This document shows positions 1 through 11,429 of a DNA stretch of 64,000 bases, piece by piece. The notes beneath the pieces were generated by a model that ran no database searches, had not been told where the DNA came from, and was given only the letters and a program-made list of their open reading frames with translations. Source of the stretch: Botryosphaeria dothidea (taxonomy: Eukaryota; Ascomycota; Dothideomycetes; Botryosphaeriales; Botryosphaeriaceae); the NCBI GenBank assembly GCA_011503125.2, contig WWBZ02000022.1:1922001-1986000 (forward strand). The letters run 5' to 3'. How positions within the stretch are numbered: the first letter of the stretch is position 1; each line of letters starts with the position of its first letter. Both the position numbers and the translations under genes were made by a program.

Positions 1-825
1 GAGCACGCGCAAACAAAACCTGGTCCACATCTCATATCTGTTTCCAAGGAAAAGTATGAAACGAACGGGCGACGGATGGGCGAAATTCTGACGAAAGGAG
101 ACGAAACGAGAGATGTACAGCAGCAGCGGCTGAGATAGCCCACGAGACCGGCCATTGCGGCGGCGTGCAACATATACCAACACAGCAACCGACAAGCTGT
201 ACTCTCGACAATAATGTTCGGTGTTGGTTCTGTACCTTTTTTCGGCGAGGCGGAGCTCACGTCAACGGCCAGGGCCCCATGGTCACACCCGCTGCGGCAC
301 AGCGGCCGCTTGTATCACCTCGGTTAGGCCCTCGGCCAAGAATAGATTCGACAGGCTTGCCTAATGCAAACAAAGCCTAACCTTCTACTAAAAAGGATCC
401 AGACCCTCCACCACACGCCCTGCTATTCGTGCGATCTTACCGGCCGTCGTCGGGAGACCTGGTTACACAACAGATTCGCCCAGCCACGTGCAGGGACACA
501 TACCTTCCGCCTGCTGCCTCTGTCTTGTGTGCCTGGTGTTTGCCTCATGTTGGACGCGCCGGTAGCAACAGGCACAGTCGAGCTTCACTGTCTGCAGCTA
601 CCCTGGGTGCGCGTCATGCACCCTCCCGTCCCTGACCCACCCCATTATTTAGAGCCCCAACTACCTCCATTTGGTTGTTCTAGTGATTGAAAGGGTGCTG
701 TGCCAAGCGCTTGGGGCCAATACTCGTACCCCGTTGCAGACCCGAGATGGTTGATGCGGAATGGATTGAATCCTTCGGTTGTTCGCTACTTCAAAAACTT
801 CCGCCATCTGTACTCACTCGGAGCC
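1..825. other. Left flank, no gene recognised
   Basis: Only short open frames of about 60-110 codons occur here, and several use non-ATG starts. None resembles a protein family I know. The sequence is probably the 3' flank of the SDR gene and the end of an unseen neighbouring intergenic region. Confidence 0.5.
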
Positions 826-1960
826 TCATTTGCCAATTTCAGCGTTGGTTTCGCTTCTGGCCACCGAATCCCGCAGAAACTCTTGAAGCCATGTGGGGAG
901 ACCACGGACCAACGGAATCAACACGCTGGTGCTCTGAGGAATGAAGAGCTGACCACTCTTTCCACTTAGGATTTGCTGAACTATGATGTCTGCTACCGTC
1001 TTGGGTTCCAGAAGCGGAGGAGCGTTCCTCCGCTTCTTGAGGTGCTCCTCAAAGTCGGCAATCAGCTTGGTGCGGGTGAAGTGGGGGTGCACTATGGCAG
1101 TCTTGATCTCCGGACAGCGGTATCGGTGTTTCAGCTCTTGGTTGAGCGATTCATGAAGTGCCAGTACGGCCGCCTTTGAGCAAGAATAAGAAGACATGGC
1201 AGCACCTGACCAGAAAGAAGCAACGCTGGCGACAGTCATCACGTAGCCCTTCTTCTGCTCAAGCATATCCGGCAAGAATTCTTGCAGCGTGTTGAAATGG
1301 CTGAAAACATTGACATTGAAGACTTCACGGGGCCGTCCGGGCGGAAGATCCAGGATGGTGTATGGTCTCCCAATTCCAGCGTTGTTGATTAGGATTGAGG
1401 GCTTGCCAAGGCTCTTCCGAACCTTCTCTGCGGCGTCGAAGACCAAGGGTTGGCTGCTAACGTCGCATTCAAAGTAGTGGATGTTGGGCACTGCAAAAAA
1501 AAAGTAAGTCGCCGATGCCAACGGTGGTGTCGGACTCCGACTCACGGTTCCTGATCCGCTCAGTTGGTGGCTGAATGTCCAGAATCGCGACTTTCGCTCC
1601 ATGCGCCGCGAGACCCTCGGCGACGTAGGATCCAATGCCATCCGAGCCGCCGGTAAGGACAGCGACCTCCTCGGGCCAGTTCCACTTCTTCGCCTCTGCA
1701 GCGAAGCGCATAAAAGGATCTGTCTTCGGATCCCACTGCCATTTGTTATGCGCCAAATCAGACAACTTCCTGTTTAGGGTAGACAGGCAACTTAAAACGA
1801 AGGTGACCGCGAAGACCCATGATAAGGTTGAATGGAAGGACCGTGAGGCAGGCACGTGAGACAAAGTGTCAGTGAAGTAGCTTTTCGAGATGCGTGTAAA
1901 GGCAAGGGCGGCCAGGCAAAGTAAAGGCGAGCGCACAAGGCCCGCAACACCAAGCGCCAT
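826..1960 (-). CDS. Membrane-anchored short-chain dehydrogenase/reductase
   Basis: Classical SDR, probably an NAD(P)-dependent oxidoreductase of the retinol/17-beta-hydroxysteroid dehydrogenase type (RDH10/DHRS-like). Two exons, 1960-1546 and 1490-826, are joined across a 55-bp GTGAGT...CAG intron and give 359 residues. The N-terminus has two hydrophobic stretches (about residues 5-22 and 45-62), which suggests anchoring in the ER or lipid-droplet membrane. The cofactor motif TGGSDGIG lies near residue 105, NNAG follows in exon 2, and the catalytic YSCSK (YxxxK) comes after a serine-rich SVASFWS stretch. The ATG at 1960 was chosen because it precedes the hydrophobic leader. Substrate cannot be told from sequence: lipid, sterol and retinoid-like alcohols are all possible. 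The family is secure, the precise role is not. Confidence 0.9.
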
Positions 1961-4091
1961 GTCTTTGAAAGGGGCTCAGCTGTGGTGAGGGTGAGAGTGA
2001 GCGGGCGTGGTGGGGGTTTTAGGCCTGGCACGTCAGCAACTGCGGAGTAAACGATGAGTTCATGTTTCAATAATTCGAGACCCGGGGCGTGGGTCAACTG
2101 TGTCAGCAGTGCATGACAAGAGCACAAAAGCGAGGCTCAGCGCGCACACGCGTCAGCCCGTCGGTGGTGGAGTCGGGCAGGAGGATTGCGGGAGCGAGAG
2201 TGGCAGCCGGGGTAAGCGGCTCAGCCCCGGCCGAGCCGAGACCGCTGCTGCCGGGCGAGGTGACTCCGGTCTTCGGACACCCGACGGCAAGCATCATTTG
2301 CCTATGGAATTACTGCAACACGCGTGGAGGTAGTCGTTTGGATAAAACTAAGGTCAACCCTTGTGGAAATTTGCCTTTAGATGGATACTTGCGCCTCATT
2401 CACCTACGGTTCGGCTGCTTCAAGGAAACCGGAACCAACCTCATTCATCTTGCAACAGGTTCTCAAAGTTGTTGCCGTCGGCTGTCCGATCAGCAGAGCC
2501 ACCATGCCTGCTGCTCAACGCCAAAACTGGGGCCGCTAAGGGAGACGCTTTGACCGCTCATGCCATTTACTATCCAGCGCTCGAGTTTCCCCGCCATGGC
2601 ACCCGCTTATTCCCTGGTATGTTCACCGCTCTTCGCATCTTCTCCATCTAGACTCCTCGTTTTGAGTCCTCCAGGTAATACTGAGACTTAGTGCATGCAA
2701 ATCATCGACTCCCTGGCCAGGATACATTTCGTTGATAGTAATGGTTGGCTGGCTCTGTCGATGTGGGCATCCTTAAGGGAGCCTCAAAATTCACTGAGCG
2801 TGAGCCCCGATTGCCACAGACCACTTATCGTAAAAGCAGCCAACGAAAACCCGCTATCGATTACACTATCGATGCAACCGGAGATGGTTCCTTTTCTGCT
2901 GCCAAATACAATCGAGTACGAAAACGGGTCCGCGACTACTTGCGAAACCCAGAGATACGAGAAAGTTTTGAAATAAGTAGGCCAGACAGAATATCGAGAG
3001 TGAAGTTTGAAGGTGGTGTGGTAACAGAGCAGGACGTCTCGGAGTATCCAACACTGTGGAGTGGACTTTTGAAAACCGCAATCATCTGCAAGGAGTTGTT
3101 GATGACGGAGGCGGTGCACATGATGGTGCGCCCGCTGCCGTTGTTGGAGGGTCTGAAGGCTGGCGAGGAGGCGCTGGGCTGGTAGGAGGAGCTCGCATTC
3201 TCTAGCTACGATACGCTTGCATTGCGATGCGGTGGGCTTTTAATGGCATCTTGTTTTTCTTAGCCTCGAGTAGGAAGGCCGCGTTAGGATTGGCTGAAGC
3301 TTTTTGTTTTCTGCTTCAGGGTAAAATCGTCCTTGGAGAACCGGAAACGGTGGTCTCAGTCGCAACCTTGCACGTTGCAATAGAAAAGCTCGAGGTAAAA
3401 GCACGGCAAGTTGAAATAAATATAATTGGAGTCTGAGAATCCTGAATGTTCCTGCATATGCGCCACCTGCCCTTGCGACGACGCCAGACGAAGAGACTGA
3501 TTCTCAACGGGCAGGATCAATCAACGAAGGCACTAAAAGTTCAAGATCCGGACGGGTCTCTCTGATCGCGGTGGTGGTGCGGGTATCCCATGCTTTTGGT
3601 CCAGGCCCTTGGAGCGACGCAGGGCATTCCTGAGATCTACGCTAGATGCGGCAACCCGTGCACATCGAGACGCCATGGAATCCATACTAAACCATTCAAC
3701 GCCGGAGAGACTATCAGATGCTATGACCAACCTAGCCACAGATCAGTGGTCTCTAAGCTAGAATGTGGTCGAGATCAATCGTTAGTTTTCGGCTTAAGAT
3801 GGCGTGCAAATGAGGCTGACACAGGAACTCTACGTCGTTCTCGACGAATGGGATGCCATGCTACGTCCCGGACAACCCGTGCAGCCGTATACCAGCTGCA
3901 AACGAGGCGTTAATCTAGTCCTCCGATCTGAATCCAGTGCTTTGGTAGTGCTGATCGAGTTTCATATTCTCAAGCCGAGTACGTTATACGCAGACAAGCG
4001 TCGCGATAATGTATTTATCTTATCTGTTTCGGCGTCGACGACAAGGTTTGCTCTCATATCATTTCTTCTCATGCCCTACAATTATAGAACA
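1961..4091. other. Intergenic, no gene recognised
   Basis: The longest ATG-type frames are about 110-160 codons (for example 2745-3185 +). They lack family motifs and do not splice into anything I recognise. The stretch separates two divergent genes and may hold both promoters. I see no clear repeat or RNA gene. Confidence 0.4.
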
Positions 4092-5440
4092 ATGGTTACT
4101 CGTTTATACGACAAGGCACCCACAATCTTGGCAATCAGCGCCTTTTTCATACCCATTTGTTTTGTATTTGTAGTTCTCCGTCTTTGGATTAGGCAGCAGA
4201 AGAATGGCATCCTGGTTGACGACTGGTTACTCTTATCTGGATTGGTAAAAACCAGTTCCGTCCATCGTCCAAAGACTCTTACTGAGGAATGAGCAGATCC
4301 TCTTGATTATTTCTACGTCATTTCTCTTCCCCGGAGTACACAATGGAATTGGGATGCATCATGGACACTACACAAATGAGGAATTTGTCCAAGCTTTGAA
4401 GGTTCGCTTGCAAATAAAGCAAGTTGTACGGCTAAAGCCTGACGCGATTGCAGTGGTTTTTCCTTTTCCAAGATTTCCACGTGTGGTCCACGATTCCGAT
4501 CAAAATATCCATTTGCTGGACTTTGAAGAATTTCACCAAAAACAAGATCATCTTGGGAATACTTTACGCCATGATGTTTGTTGCCTTCGTTAAATCCCTC
4601 GGGACCAATCTTTATCTTCTTACCTCATGTAATAAGGTAGAAGCGCACTGGGACCAGTCTATTCTGGGAGCAAAGTGCAGGCCCGCTGGCTCGACCGTCG
4701 CACTGGGTAACTCTTATTCAGCTATTAACATCATTGTCGACTGGGTATGAGCTACAAATAAAACTTCAGCATACTCCATGCATAAGGGTTCAGAACTGAC
4801 TGTTGGAAATGTAGACAGTCGCTTTGTTACCAATAGCGATACTTTGGAACGTCCAAATGGCATGGAAACTCAAAGGAACAGTTTTATTCGTCCTTAGTCT
4901 TGGAATTGTGTAAGCAAAATATTCCTGCACAGCATGGACAGAATTGATGTTAACCTGTCTACTCCCGCAGTGCCAGCTGTGCAAGTCTGGTCCGTCTGAA
5001 GTCCCTCATCAATTTCGCCAATCTGGCGGACTATCTTTGTAAGTCTCACAATCTCCTGATACCTGGAAATATCATCATACTGAACTGTTTTCAAAGATGG
5101 CCTCAGTGATATTGTCATCTGGACAGTCGTAGAACCCGCCCTGGCAATCATTTGTGCCTCCCTGATATCATACCGCCCGCTTGTGTGCCGCTCTCTTGGC
5201 TCGTCAGCAGAGGCTCACGATTACCCCACGGTCAGGACTAGACAAGCTGCATATCAAAAATCGGGAGGGAGTGACATCAGGATCCCCAGATTCTGGAGGA
5301 CAGAGAGTCAAGAGTCTGCTTTCGGAATGCAGACCGTGTGCCAAGGCAGGCAAGATACTGCGGAGGAAGATTCTGAAAGCCAGAAAAGCATTATTGGGAA
5401 GAGGCATATCAGGGTACGTCAGACGGTCCTCATAGAGTAG
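4092..5440 (+). CDS. Rhodopsin-domain (SAT4/PTH11-like) integral membrane protein
   Basis: Seven-TM fungal membrane protein of the rhodopsin-fold family (DUF3425-neighbour/PTH11-like group). The molecular role is generally unknown; related proteins act as surface receptors or accompany metabolite clusters. Six exons keep one frame: 4092-4244, 4297-4401, 4454-4744, 4815-4909, 4971-5038, 5097-5440, giving 351 residues. Family landmarks appear in order: a first TM followed by DDWLLL, a GVHNGIG turn, the ALKWFF junction, PIKISI, a NIIVDW helix, TVALLPIAILW, and the closing VEPALAIICASL...YRPL segment. The polar tail of about 85 residues is probably cytosolic. An in-frame ATG at 4071 would add seven residues. 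Intron 2 has a weak donor (GTTCGC), but its removal gives the expected family sequence. No neighbour suggests a pathway. Confidence 0.82.
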
Positions 5441-5818
5441 GGGAACGCTAGAGGCCCGGCATTATAACAAAGCGTTGTATAACCACCTCTTTGATCACTT
5501 AGAGATTACTCGCCACCGGAGACGAGCTGACGACTCTATTAATCCCTTTTTTTCCTTTGTACTTACTACACTTGCATGTACAATATTTGTGTGTCACTTC
5601 CTGATTATGGAAAGCATAATGCTTTCTTCAGTCTTTACTTGGCCTCGACCGAACATGTTGATGCCTGAGGCATGAACAGAGGCCGCCAATGAGGTCCGTG
5701 GGCCCGTGCGCTCGATTTTCTGGCCGCGGCTCATACTGCACAGCTCCATCTGTCTCCCACGCGCAAACCGTTCTCCTCTTCCCAGCACTTCTGTTCCAGC
5801 TTCCGCTCCGCCAGCTGC
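5441..5818. other. Intergenic, probable MTG2 promoter
   Basis: About 380 bp between two same-strand genes. It has pyrimidine-rich tracts near 5720-5800, common upstream of fungal housekeeping starts. No ORF of interest was seen. Confidence 0.4.
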
Positions 5819-7483
5819 ATGCCGCCAGCCGGGGTCCAGCATGTCGCCACGACATTGATGCCGTTCCTCTATCCATCGGTCCCCAAATTACTCCTCCACT
5901 CGACGCGGCCGATCTCCTTCCGTCTCAGTCGAACGGGTCGCTTGAGATACTATACCACCGTTTGCGACGAGACGCACGACAACACTCACCATGAAGGTGA
6001 CGAACGCTCCCTCACCCCCTCGCCCGAATCTTACTCGACCACACCCTTCGCCGACAAATGCACACTGATGCTCCACGCCGGCCCCGGTGGCCATGGCTGC
6101 GTATCTTTCCTTCGGGAGAAGTACATTTCTGAAGGCCCCCCGAACGGTGGAGATGGGGGCACAGGGGGCAGCATATACATACAGGCCGTACGCGGCGAAA
6201 CATCTCTGCACAAGCTTGCCCGGCGGCGGGAGGTGCGTGCCGGACGTGGCAGGAACGGCCAGGGCAAGCTGAGAGGAGGCGAACGAGGCGAGGATGTTCT
6301 CCTCACCGTACCCGTCGGAACCGTCGTTAGAGAAATCTGGCGCCACGATCCAATTGCGGAGGAGGAAGAGCGCTTGCGCCGGGAACGTGTGTTGCGGCGC
6401 GCACAAAAGGCTGCGGGAGAAGAGGCTCCACAGCAGCAGGTGCGGCCGGAAAAGTGGCTGCTTTTCCCTGGTGCCTCACCGTCACTTTTCACACGCACCG
6501 ATATGCCCAAGTTGCCTCGTCCGCAGCGCTCCGCTATCGCATATTCCGCGCCAAAAGGCCCCATCCGGTTGGACTTGGACAAGCCGATGGAGCGGCCTAT
6601 GCTGCTCGTGCCGGGTGCGGTAGGTGGATACGGGAATCCGCACTTCATCAGCAAAACGATACTTCGGCCGCAGTTTGCCTCGCGCGGACAGGACCATATG
6701 AGCCTGGCTGTACAGCTGGAGCTGAAGCTCCTTGCAGACGTGGGCTTGGTCGGATTACCAAACGCTGGCAAGAGCACTCTCATTCGCGCTCTCAGCAACA
6801 GCCGTGCTCGCATTGGCAATTGGGCCTTCACCACTCTTCAGCCGAACATCGGTACAGTCGTGCTGGATGATTACAAGGGTCGCCCAAGGCTCGGCCAACG
6901 CCCGCACGCAACACCGCGGGACAACTTCACCATCGCTGATATTCCTGGCCTGATTGAAGATGCTCATCTGGACAAGGGACTGGGGCTGGGTTTCCTGAGA
7001 CACATTGAGCGCGCCACGGTGCTCGCCTTTGTGGTGGATCTCGCAGCCGGGGACCCCATTGCTACGCTGAAGAGCCTCTGGCGTGAGGTCGGCGAGTACG
7101 AGACGCTGCGCGGTCAGGAGCTCAATGCCGAGACCCAGCGCTCCATAGCGGAGCGTCCGCCCGCTCGTTCCTCGCCCTCAGACGTGTTTGAGCCCTCGGC
7201 TGCGCTTGACTTAGAGCCACTGGCGCTGCCACCCATGTCTGCGAAGCCGTGGCTCGTGGTCGCTACGAAGGCAGATTTGGTAGCTACGAAGGACAAGTTT
7301 GCGGCGCTGCAGGCGTATTTGAAGGAGGTTGCGGAGGAAGAGGTTACGCACCCGAGTGGGAAGAAAAATGCGTGGAGAAAGAGAGTTGAGGTCTTGCCCG
7401 TGAGTGCGATTAACGGGAAGGAGGGAGGGACTGAGCGGATAAAGGATTTGGTCGTCGGACTGCTTGAAGACGAGGGCTTGTAA
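5819..7483 (+). CDS. MTG2: Mitochondrial Obg-family GTPase (MTG2-like)
   Basis: Single-exon, 554-residue Obg/CgtA GTPase, needed in yeast for assembly of the large mitochondrial ribosomal subunit. The arginine- and hydroxyl-rich first 45 residues look like a mitochondrial presequence. The glycine-rich Obg fold follows (GPGGHGCVSF, GGDGGTGGS, GRGRNGQGKLRGGERG). It is interrupted by a charged fungal insertion (EEEERLRRERV onward) before the GGYGN segment. The GTPase domain has G1 GLPNAGKST near residue 312, a switch TTLQPNIG, G3 DIPGLIEDA, G4 TKAD and a G5-like VSAI. The ATG at 5819 gives the full presequence; a second in-frame ATG at 5858 would still leave a plausible one. Length fits eukaryotic Mtg2 proteins, which exceed bacterial Obg because of the leader and insertion. 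Confidence 0.94.
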   Translation: MPPAGVQHVATTLMPFLYPSVPKLLLHSTRPISFRLSRTGRLRYYTTVCDETHDNTHHEGDERSLTPSPESYSTTPFADKCTLMLHAGPGGHGCVSFLREKYISEGPPNGGDGGTGGSIYIQAVRGETSLHKLARRREVRAGRGRNGQGKLRGGERGEDVLLTVPVGTVVREIWRHDPIAEEEERLRRERVLRRAQKAAGEEAPQQQVRPEKWLLFPGASPSLFTRTDMPKLPRPQRSAIAYSAPKGPIRLDLDKPMERPMLLVPGAVGGYGNPHFISKTILRPQFASRGQDHMSLAVQLELKLLADVGLVGLPNAGKSTLIRALSNSRARIGNWAFTTLQPNIGTVVLDDYKGRPRLGQRPHATPRDNFTIADIPGLIEDAHLDKGLGLGFLRHIERATVLAFVVDLAAGDPIATLKSLWREVGEYETLRGQELNAETQRSIAERPPARSSPSDVFEPSAALDLEPLALPPMSAKPWLVVATKADLVATKDKFAALQAYLKEVAEEEVTHPSGKKNAWRKRVEVLPVSAINGKEGGTERIKDLVVGLLEDEGL

Positions 7484-9482
7484 CATTTAGAAAATCGCTG
7501 TACTATCTACGCTCAATTATGAGACCATGCTGTAAGGTGCAATGCTGATTTTCAACGCTTGTAACTGCCAGCGATGCTCAAATTTATAGTATGTATAGTG
7601 ATAAGAGAGTGAACATACTCCGACCCCAGATGGGCAGGCTGATAGGATCAGCTGCCGGAACGTGCGGAAGTGCCGTAGAAGTCCGGGGGGAGCGGGCACA
7701 AGCGAGGGAAGCTAGACTGAACTTTTGCACTTCACACCACGACACCATTTGACAGAACCCTATACTTTACGGTCCCACCACCTAGCGCCAGCATTATTCT
7801 AAATTACCGAGCCACGTTCGTCGACAGCCAGAGAAGATAAGCGGAGGCAGCTTGCTCTGGCTGCTAGCGCTCATCACCAAGACGGACAACCGGGGAGGCA
7901 CTATTTATTGTGTATTACTCTCCTTCACTGATCGCATAATCACTCTCTCCAATTTCTGATGTTCCAGAAGCCCTTTCGGCTATGATTCCAGGAAGATGTG
8001 GCCCGCACCCTCTGTCAAGTCACCTCTGTTCCTCATTCGAGGAGAGCGCATCTCCCCGTAGTCCTCCGCCAGGTCGATACGAATATTTACGGACTGGTGA
8101 GGTTTCTCAAGGGAAATGCCCGTCGAAGTGGAACGGGATATTTTGCGTCGAAGTTGGCAGTGGTGAGCATCAGTGTTGCTGATCTAGACCTAATGCTGAG
8201 ACGACTGAGAATGAGAGGAAAGGCTTTAAAACTGATACTCCTGTGAGGTTTATGTGCTTGCGCTTGTTGGTTTTGCTAATGGACCATAGGTCGTGTGCAA
8301 CACCATGGACGGACGCATCGACTGCGAGTGACACTGCGACCGCCGGCTGCCAAGGCCGGAGCAACCACCAGTGGATTGCGTTGAGCGCAAAGACTTACGG
8401 GGATAGACTGCGACATGTGATCCCTCGCTCCCAGGTGCATGCAGAGCGTAATCAGAGTGGTTCCGGCCGCCAGTGCGGGTGCCAGGTTTGCCTGAGCATG
8501 CGCAGTGTGTTTCCCTGCCTTTGCCTGACCCAGAGGTTTTTGTTAGTATATATTTTCAAACCTTCGAATGCTTACTATTGCCTGTTGGAAGGTGCCCACT
8601 CTTGAAGGGTGGGAGGCCCTGGCCGCATGGCCTAGTCATCCAAGGGGTATTAAAAAATCAACCATGCTACGTACCGTTGATAAGGCATGGGGGATTTCTT
8701 CTCTCCTTGGACGAGTTCGACCCTCGTCTGGCGCGTGAAGTTTTGCTATTTATCGGCTTGATCCTACCTTTTTTCTCTCTTGTATTTCGTTTTGTTGTGT
8801 GTTCACTCGGTACCAATCCCGGCTGTGGGTCAGTACCAGTCAGTATTCACTTCCTCCCTCACTTTGCTCACCCATCTCATTCGATGCAGAATCTGGTTCC
8901 TGAGGTAGCTGCGCATTCTCTAAAACACATAAACCATACTATTCGTTGATAGACTATGTGGATGATGTTAGTGATGGAGTTGCTGCACTCTCTCACGGGC
9001 GTTTGTCACCCACAGCTCTATGAGGAAAATTCAGTCGCAAGATGTCTGCCAAGGCAGTAGCTTAGGCAACACTCTTACTTTTTGCTTGCGAGCCTCGGTG
9101 TCTGGTGCGTGTTCGAGACCTCGACGCGTGCTGTCACCTAAGACGCGCGCCTTCCTCCGCTGTTTGACCGGCGCGTACACACGCAGGCAGGCACGCCGCG
9201 CCGCTACGGCCGAACTTTCTTTCTTTTTACCTGCCCAACTTCGCTTCTTCTCATCCTCAAACTCTCCTCCTCCACTCTTCTCTTTGTTCCTCCCCCGACT
9301 TCGCAGTCGCCGATCTTGTGTGCCGTCGACTGCAAGTCTGCCGTATCACCGCAAGAGGACCTGAGAGCATCGCGCTCTGAGCCCGGGCATGAAATCCACT
9401 TCACATAGACTGAACACTCAAACAAAGGTCAGCAATTAACACCGAGCCCGAGCAGCCTAAGGCCATCCACTAACATCACGAG
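7484..9482. other. Intergenic, about 2 kb; one tRNA-like segment
   Basis: No protein gene is recognised; the open frames here (up to 158 codons) have no family features. The tRNA-like segment at 8621-8735 is listed separately. Pyrimidine-rich sequence at 9220-9300 probably belongs to the promoter or 5' UTR of the F-box-like gene. Confidence 0.45.
8621..8735 (+). repeat. Possible tRNA-derived (SINE-like) relic
   Basis: An A-box-like TGGCCTAGT at 8628-8636 is followed about 80 nt later by a perfect T-arm-like hairpin. That hairpin is ACGAG, a TTCGACC loop and CTCGT at 8711-8727, carrying the B-box core GTTCGAC. A downstream GATAAGGC near 8679-8686 could close the D stem with GCCT if about 42 nt are treated as an insertion. 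The would-be acceptor strands (GGCCGCA and CTGGCGC) do not pair, so this is not a working tRNA. It may be a tRNA-derived SINE or relic, or coincidence. Confidence 0.2.
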
Positions 9483-10760
9483 ATGGAAGCCATGGATGAC
9501 AGCAAAGAGAATCCCGACGTCCCCCGCAGATCCTCACGTCTAATGGAGCGCGCAACAATTAGCCGCTCAAGGCCAGACGCCACTCTTCTGGGTGTCCCAA
9601 CTGAGATCCGGCTCATGATCTACGGCCATCTCTCGCCTGTCGTCAGCAGCTCTCAATCTATCTTCGACGCCTGTCACAGAGATCCCTCGGAGGAATGTGC
9701 CTTGAGAAGATCTCAGCCTGAAAAGAAGCATCGTGGCTATCTGAGCTTGTTGCTTACTTGCCACAAGATCTACGATGAAGCGGTAGAAGTGCTCTACAAA
9801 CCAATTATCCGTCCGGATGCGGAGCAGTGTGCTGTGCCGCGTATTCGCGTCTCGGACGAGAGAATCGTCTTAGGAGGTTTCCCTGGCCTGTTCTGCCGCA
9901 CTCACCTCGTTTATCGAAATGTAGCTGTCGGCGTGTTGCGAAGGATCGATTGCCTTCATGTCGAGATCACTTCCACGCTCGAATATGGTGAAAGTTGTGT
10001 ATGTTGCGGGGATTGGCACCCAGCGGATGAGGATGGCTGCGTTCCACTGTTCGGTTTCGATGACAAGAGTCAGTCTATTGACAATGTTCGGTGGCTTGCT
10101 GAACAACTGAGGCACTCCGGCAGCTTCAAGCATCTCAAGATCACTGTGGATTGGGATCCATGTTGCGAAGACCCTCCGGAACTCGACGATTTGGAGTCAC
10201 TTCTCAAGCCACTCAAAGCGCTTCGGAATGTCGAGGACATGAGGATCTCTGAGCTTGGTACGATTCTCGAGTCACTGGGGGATGATGGAGAACTGTATCC
10301 GGAAATGATCGAATTTTGGGAGAACGAAGTTGCATACAAAATGAAGATGAGGCAGATCCTGGGAAGCAACGCACCTGTCCCAGAAAATCCAATCCCTATC
10401 TCGACATGGCTTGGCTTCAAGCAGACGGTGAGGCGTATCATGACTTTTGCGCCTCAGGTGGGTGCTGCTAAGTACCTCCGAAAGGTGGCGGTTGCTTTCG
10501 ACAAACAAGATAAGTCCGCTTTCCAGAAGAACGCGAATGACCTCTTCAAAGCATGGAAGGAGGACAAGAAGCAAAGGCAGAAGATAGATCTCAAGTTCTC
10601 CGAGATCCGCCATGCCGAACTCTTTGACATTCCAGCTGGCAAGCGACAAGAAGACGACCCCGAGGGAATGAAGTTCTCATCGCTCAACTGGTCCAATCCC
10701 GAGATCGACATGAAGGACCGCGCGACGTACATTGCTTATCTTCAGAGCATTGATTGTTAG
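9483..10760 (+). CDS. F-box-like (VPTEIRLMIY) domain protein
   Basis: Uninterrupted 425-residue protein of a large fungal family with a degenerate N-terminal F-box. Residues about 36-55 read LLGVPTEIRLMIYGHLS, the signature of this group. A further conserved block, LLLTCHKIYDEAVEVLYK, lies near residues 85-103. The family is thought to supply substrate adaptors or scaffolds, but few members have a known function. The C-terminal two thirds are charged and helical, without a recognisable repeat. The ATG at 9483 directly follows an AG that may be the acceptor of a 5'-leader intron (GTCAGC at 9428, CACTAAC branch-like sequence near 9468, AG at 9481-9482); this leader intron is inferred only from consensus. 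Function stays open. Confidence 0.75.
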   Translation: MEAMDDSKENPDVPRRSSRLMERATISRSRPDATLLGVPTEIRLMIYGHLSPVVSSSQSIFDACHRDPSEECALRRSQPEKKHRGYLSLLLTCHKIYDEAVEVLYKPIIRPDAEQCAVPRIRVSDERIVLGGFPGLFCRTHLVYRNVAVGVLRRIDCLHVEITSTLEYGESCVCCGDWHPADEDGCVPLFGFDDKSQSIDNVRWLAEQLRHSGSFKHLKITVDWDPCCEDPPELDDLESLLKPLKALRNVEDMRISELGTILESLGDDGELYPEMIEFWENEVAYKMKMRQILGSNAPVPENPIPISTWLGFKQTVRRIMTFAPQVGAAKYLRKVAVAFDKQDKSAFQKNANDLFKAWKEDKKQRQKIDLKFSEIRHAELFDIPAGKRQEDDPEGMKFSSLNWSNPEIDMKDRATYIAYLQSIDC

Positions 10761-11429
10761 GGGTATGAGAGGTTTAGCGAAGTCGAACACAGGAAGGTTG
10801 ATCTCAAACTTATACATTCCAAGGGAAACAAATCAGATCGCTGGACATGTGGTATTATTTCGATACCCACCTTGCGGTGTAGGGAACTGCTGAGGATGGT
10901 TCAAGTTGCATTCCTTTTTTCTGTTCATTTTCAACCGGGCTGTGTGCATGTGGTCGGCATCCCATTTGTTTTCCCTTGGATCCCCCCAAGCTTCTTCAAA
11001 GGAAAATTATGACACAGAAATCGGGTTAGTCTGATAGTAGCTCATGGTCTTTCATGTGGTATCGGAATTTCTTCTTAAATTAACAGCAGAGCGGACATCC
11101 ATAAGAAATGAAGGCATCGTGTGTCTTGCTTTCTCTCGGCTTATCAAAGTGAACTCAAATGTGTATTCTGTACAAACGAAATAGGTTCTTTTGTAAAGCT
11201 ACAAATGTTCCTATGGCTAAGAACCTGCATGTAAAGTTGAAGCATTCAGCCGAATGCGGCTGTCGTCGGGCAAGCCACCAGCGCTGTTTAGCTTGGCTCG
11301 CACCTCACTCACCGCCTTCGCCGTCTTGCCCAAAAATTTCCCGCCGCCGCCGCAACACCTCTGACCTAAATTTCGGCTCAACGAACTCCCCACTTCCCAC
11401 CAAAGCTCGATAAATTTCTAGCCGCCACC
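10761..11429. other. Intergenic between F-box-like gene and RRP8
   Basis: About 670 bp, AT-rich in its middle (10790-11230), with no convincing ORF. The last 150 bp are C-rich and probably hold the RRP8 promoter. The start context just upstream of 11430 is GCCGCCACC, an ideal Kozak-type sequence. Confidence 0.45.

Noticed and set aside
2745..3185. 146-codon plus-strand ORF as a gene
   Set aside because: It has no family features, no good start context, and several equally long frames overlap it.
8621..8735. Functional tRNA gene
   Set aside because: The two acceptor strands do not pair and the A-to-B box distance is too long, so it is listed only as a possible tRNA-derived relic.
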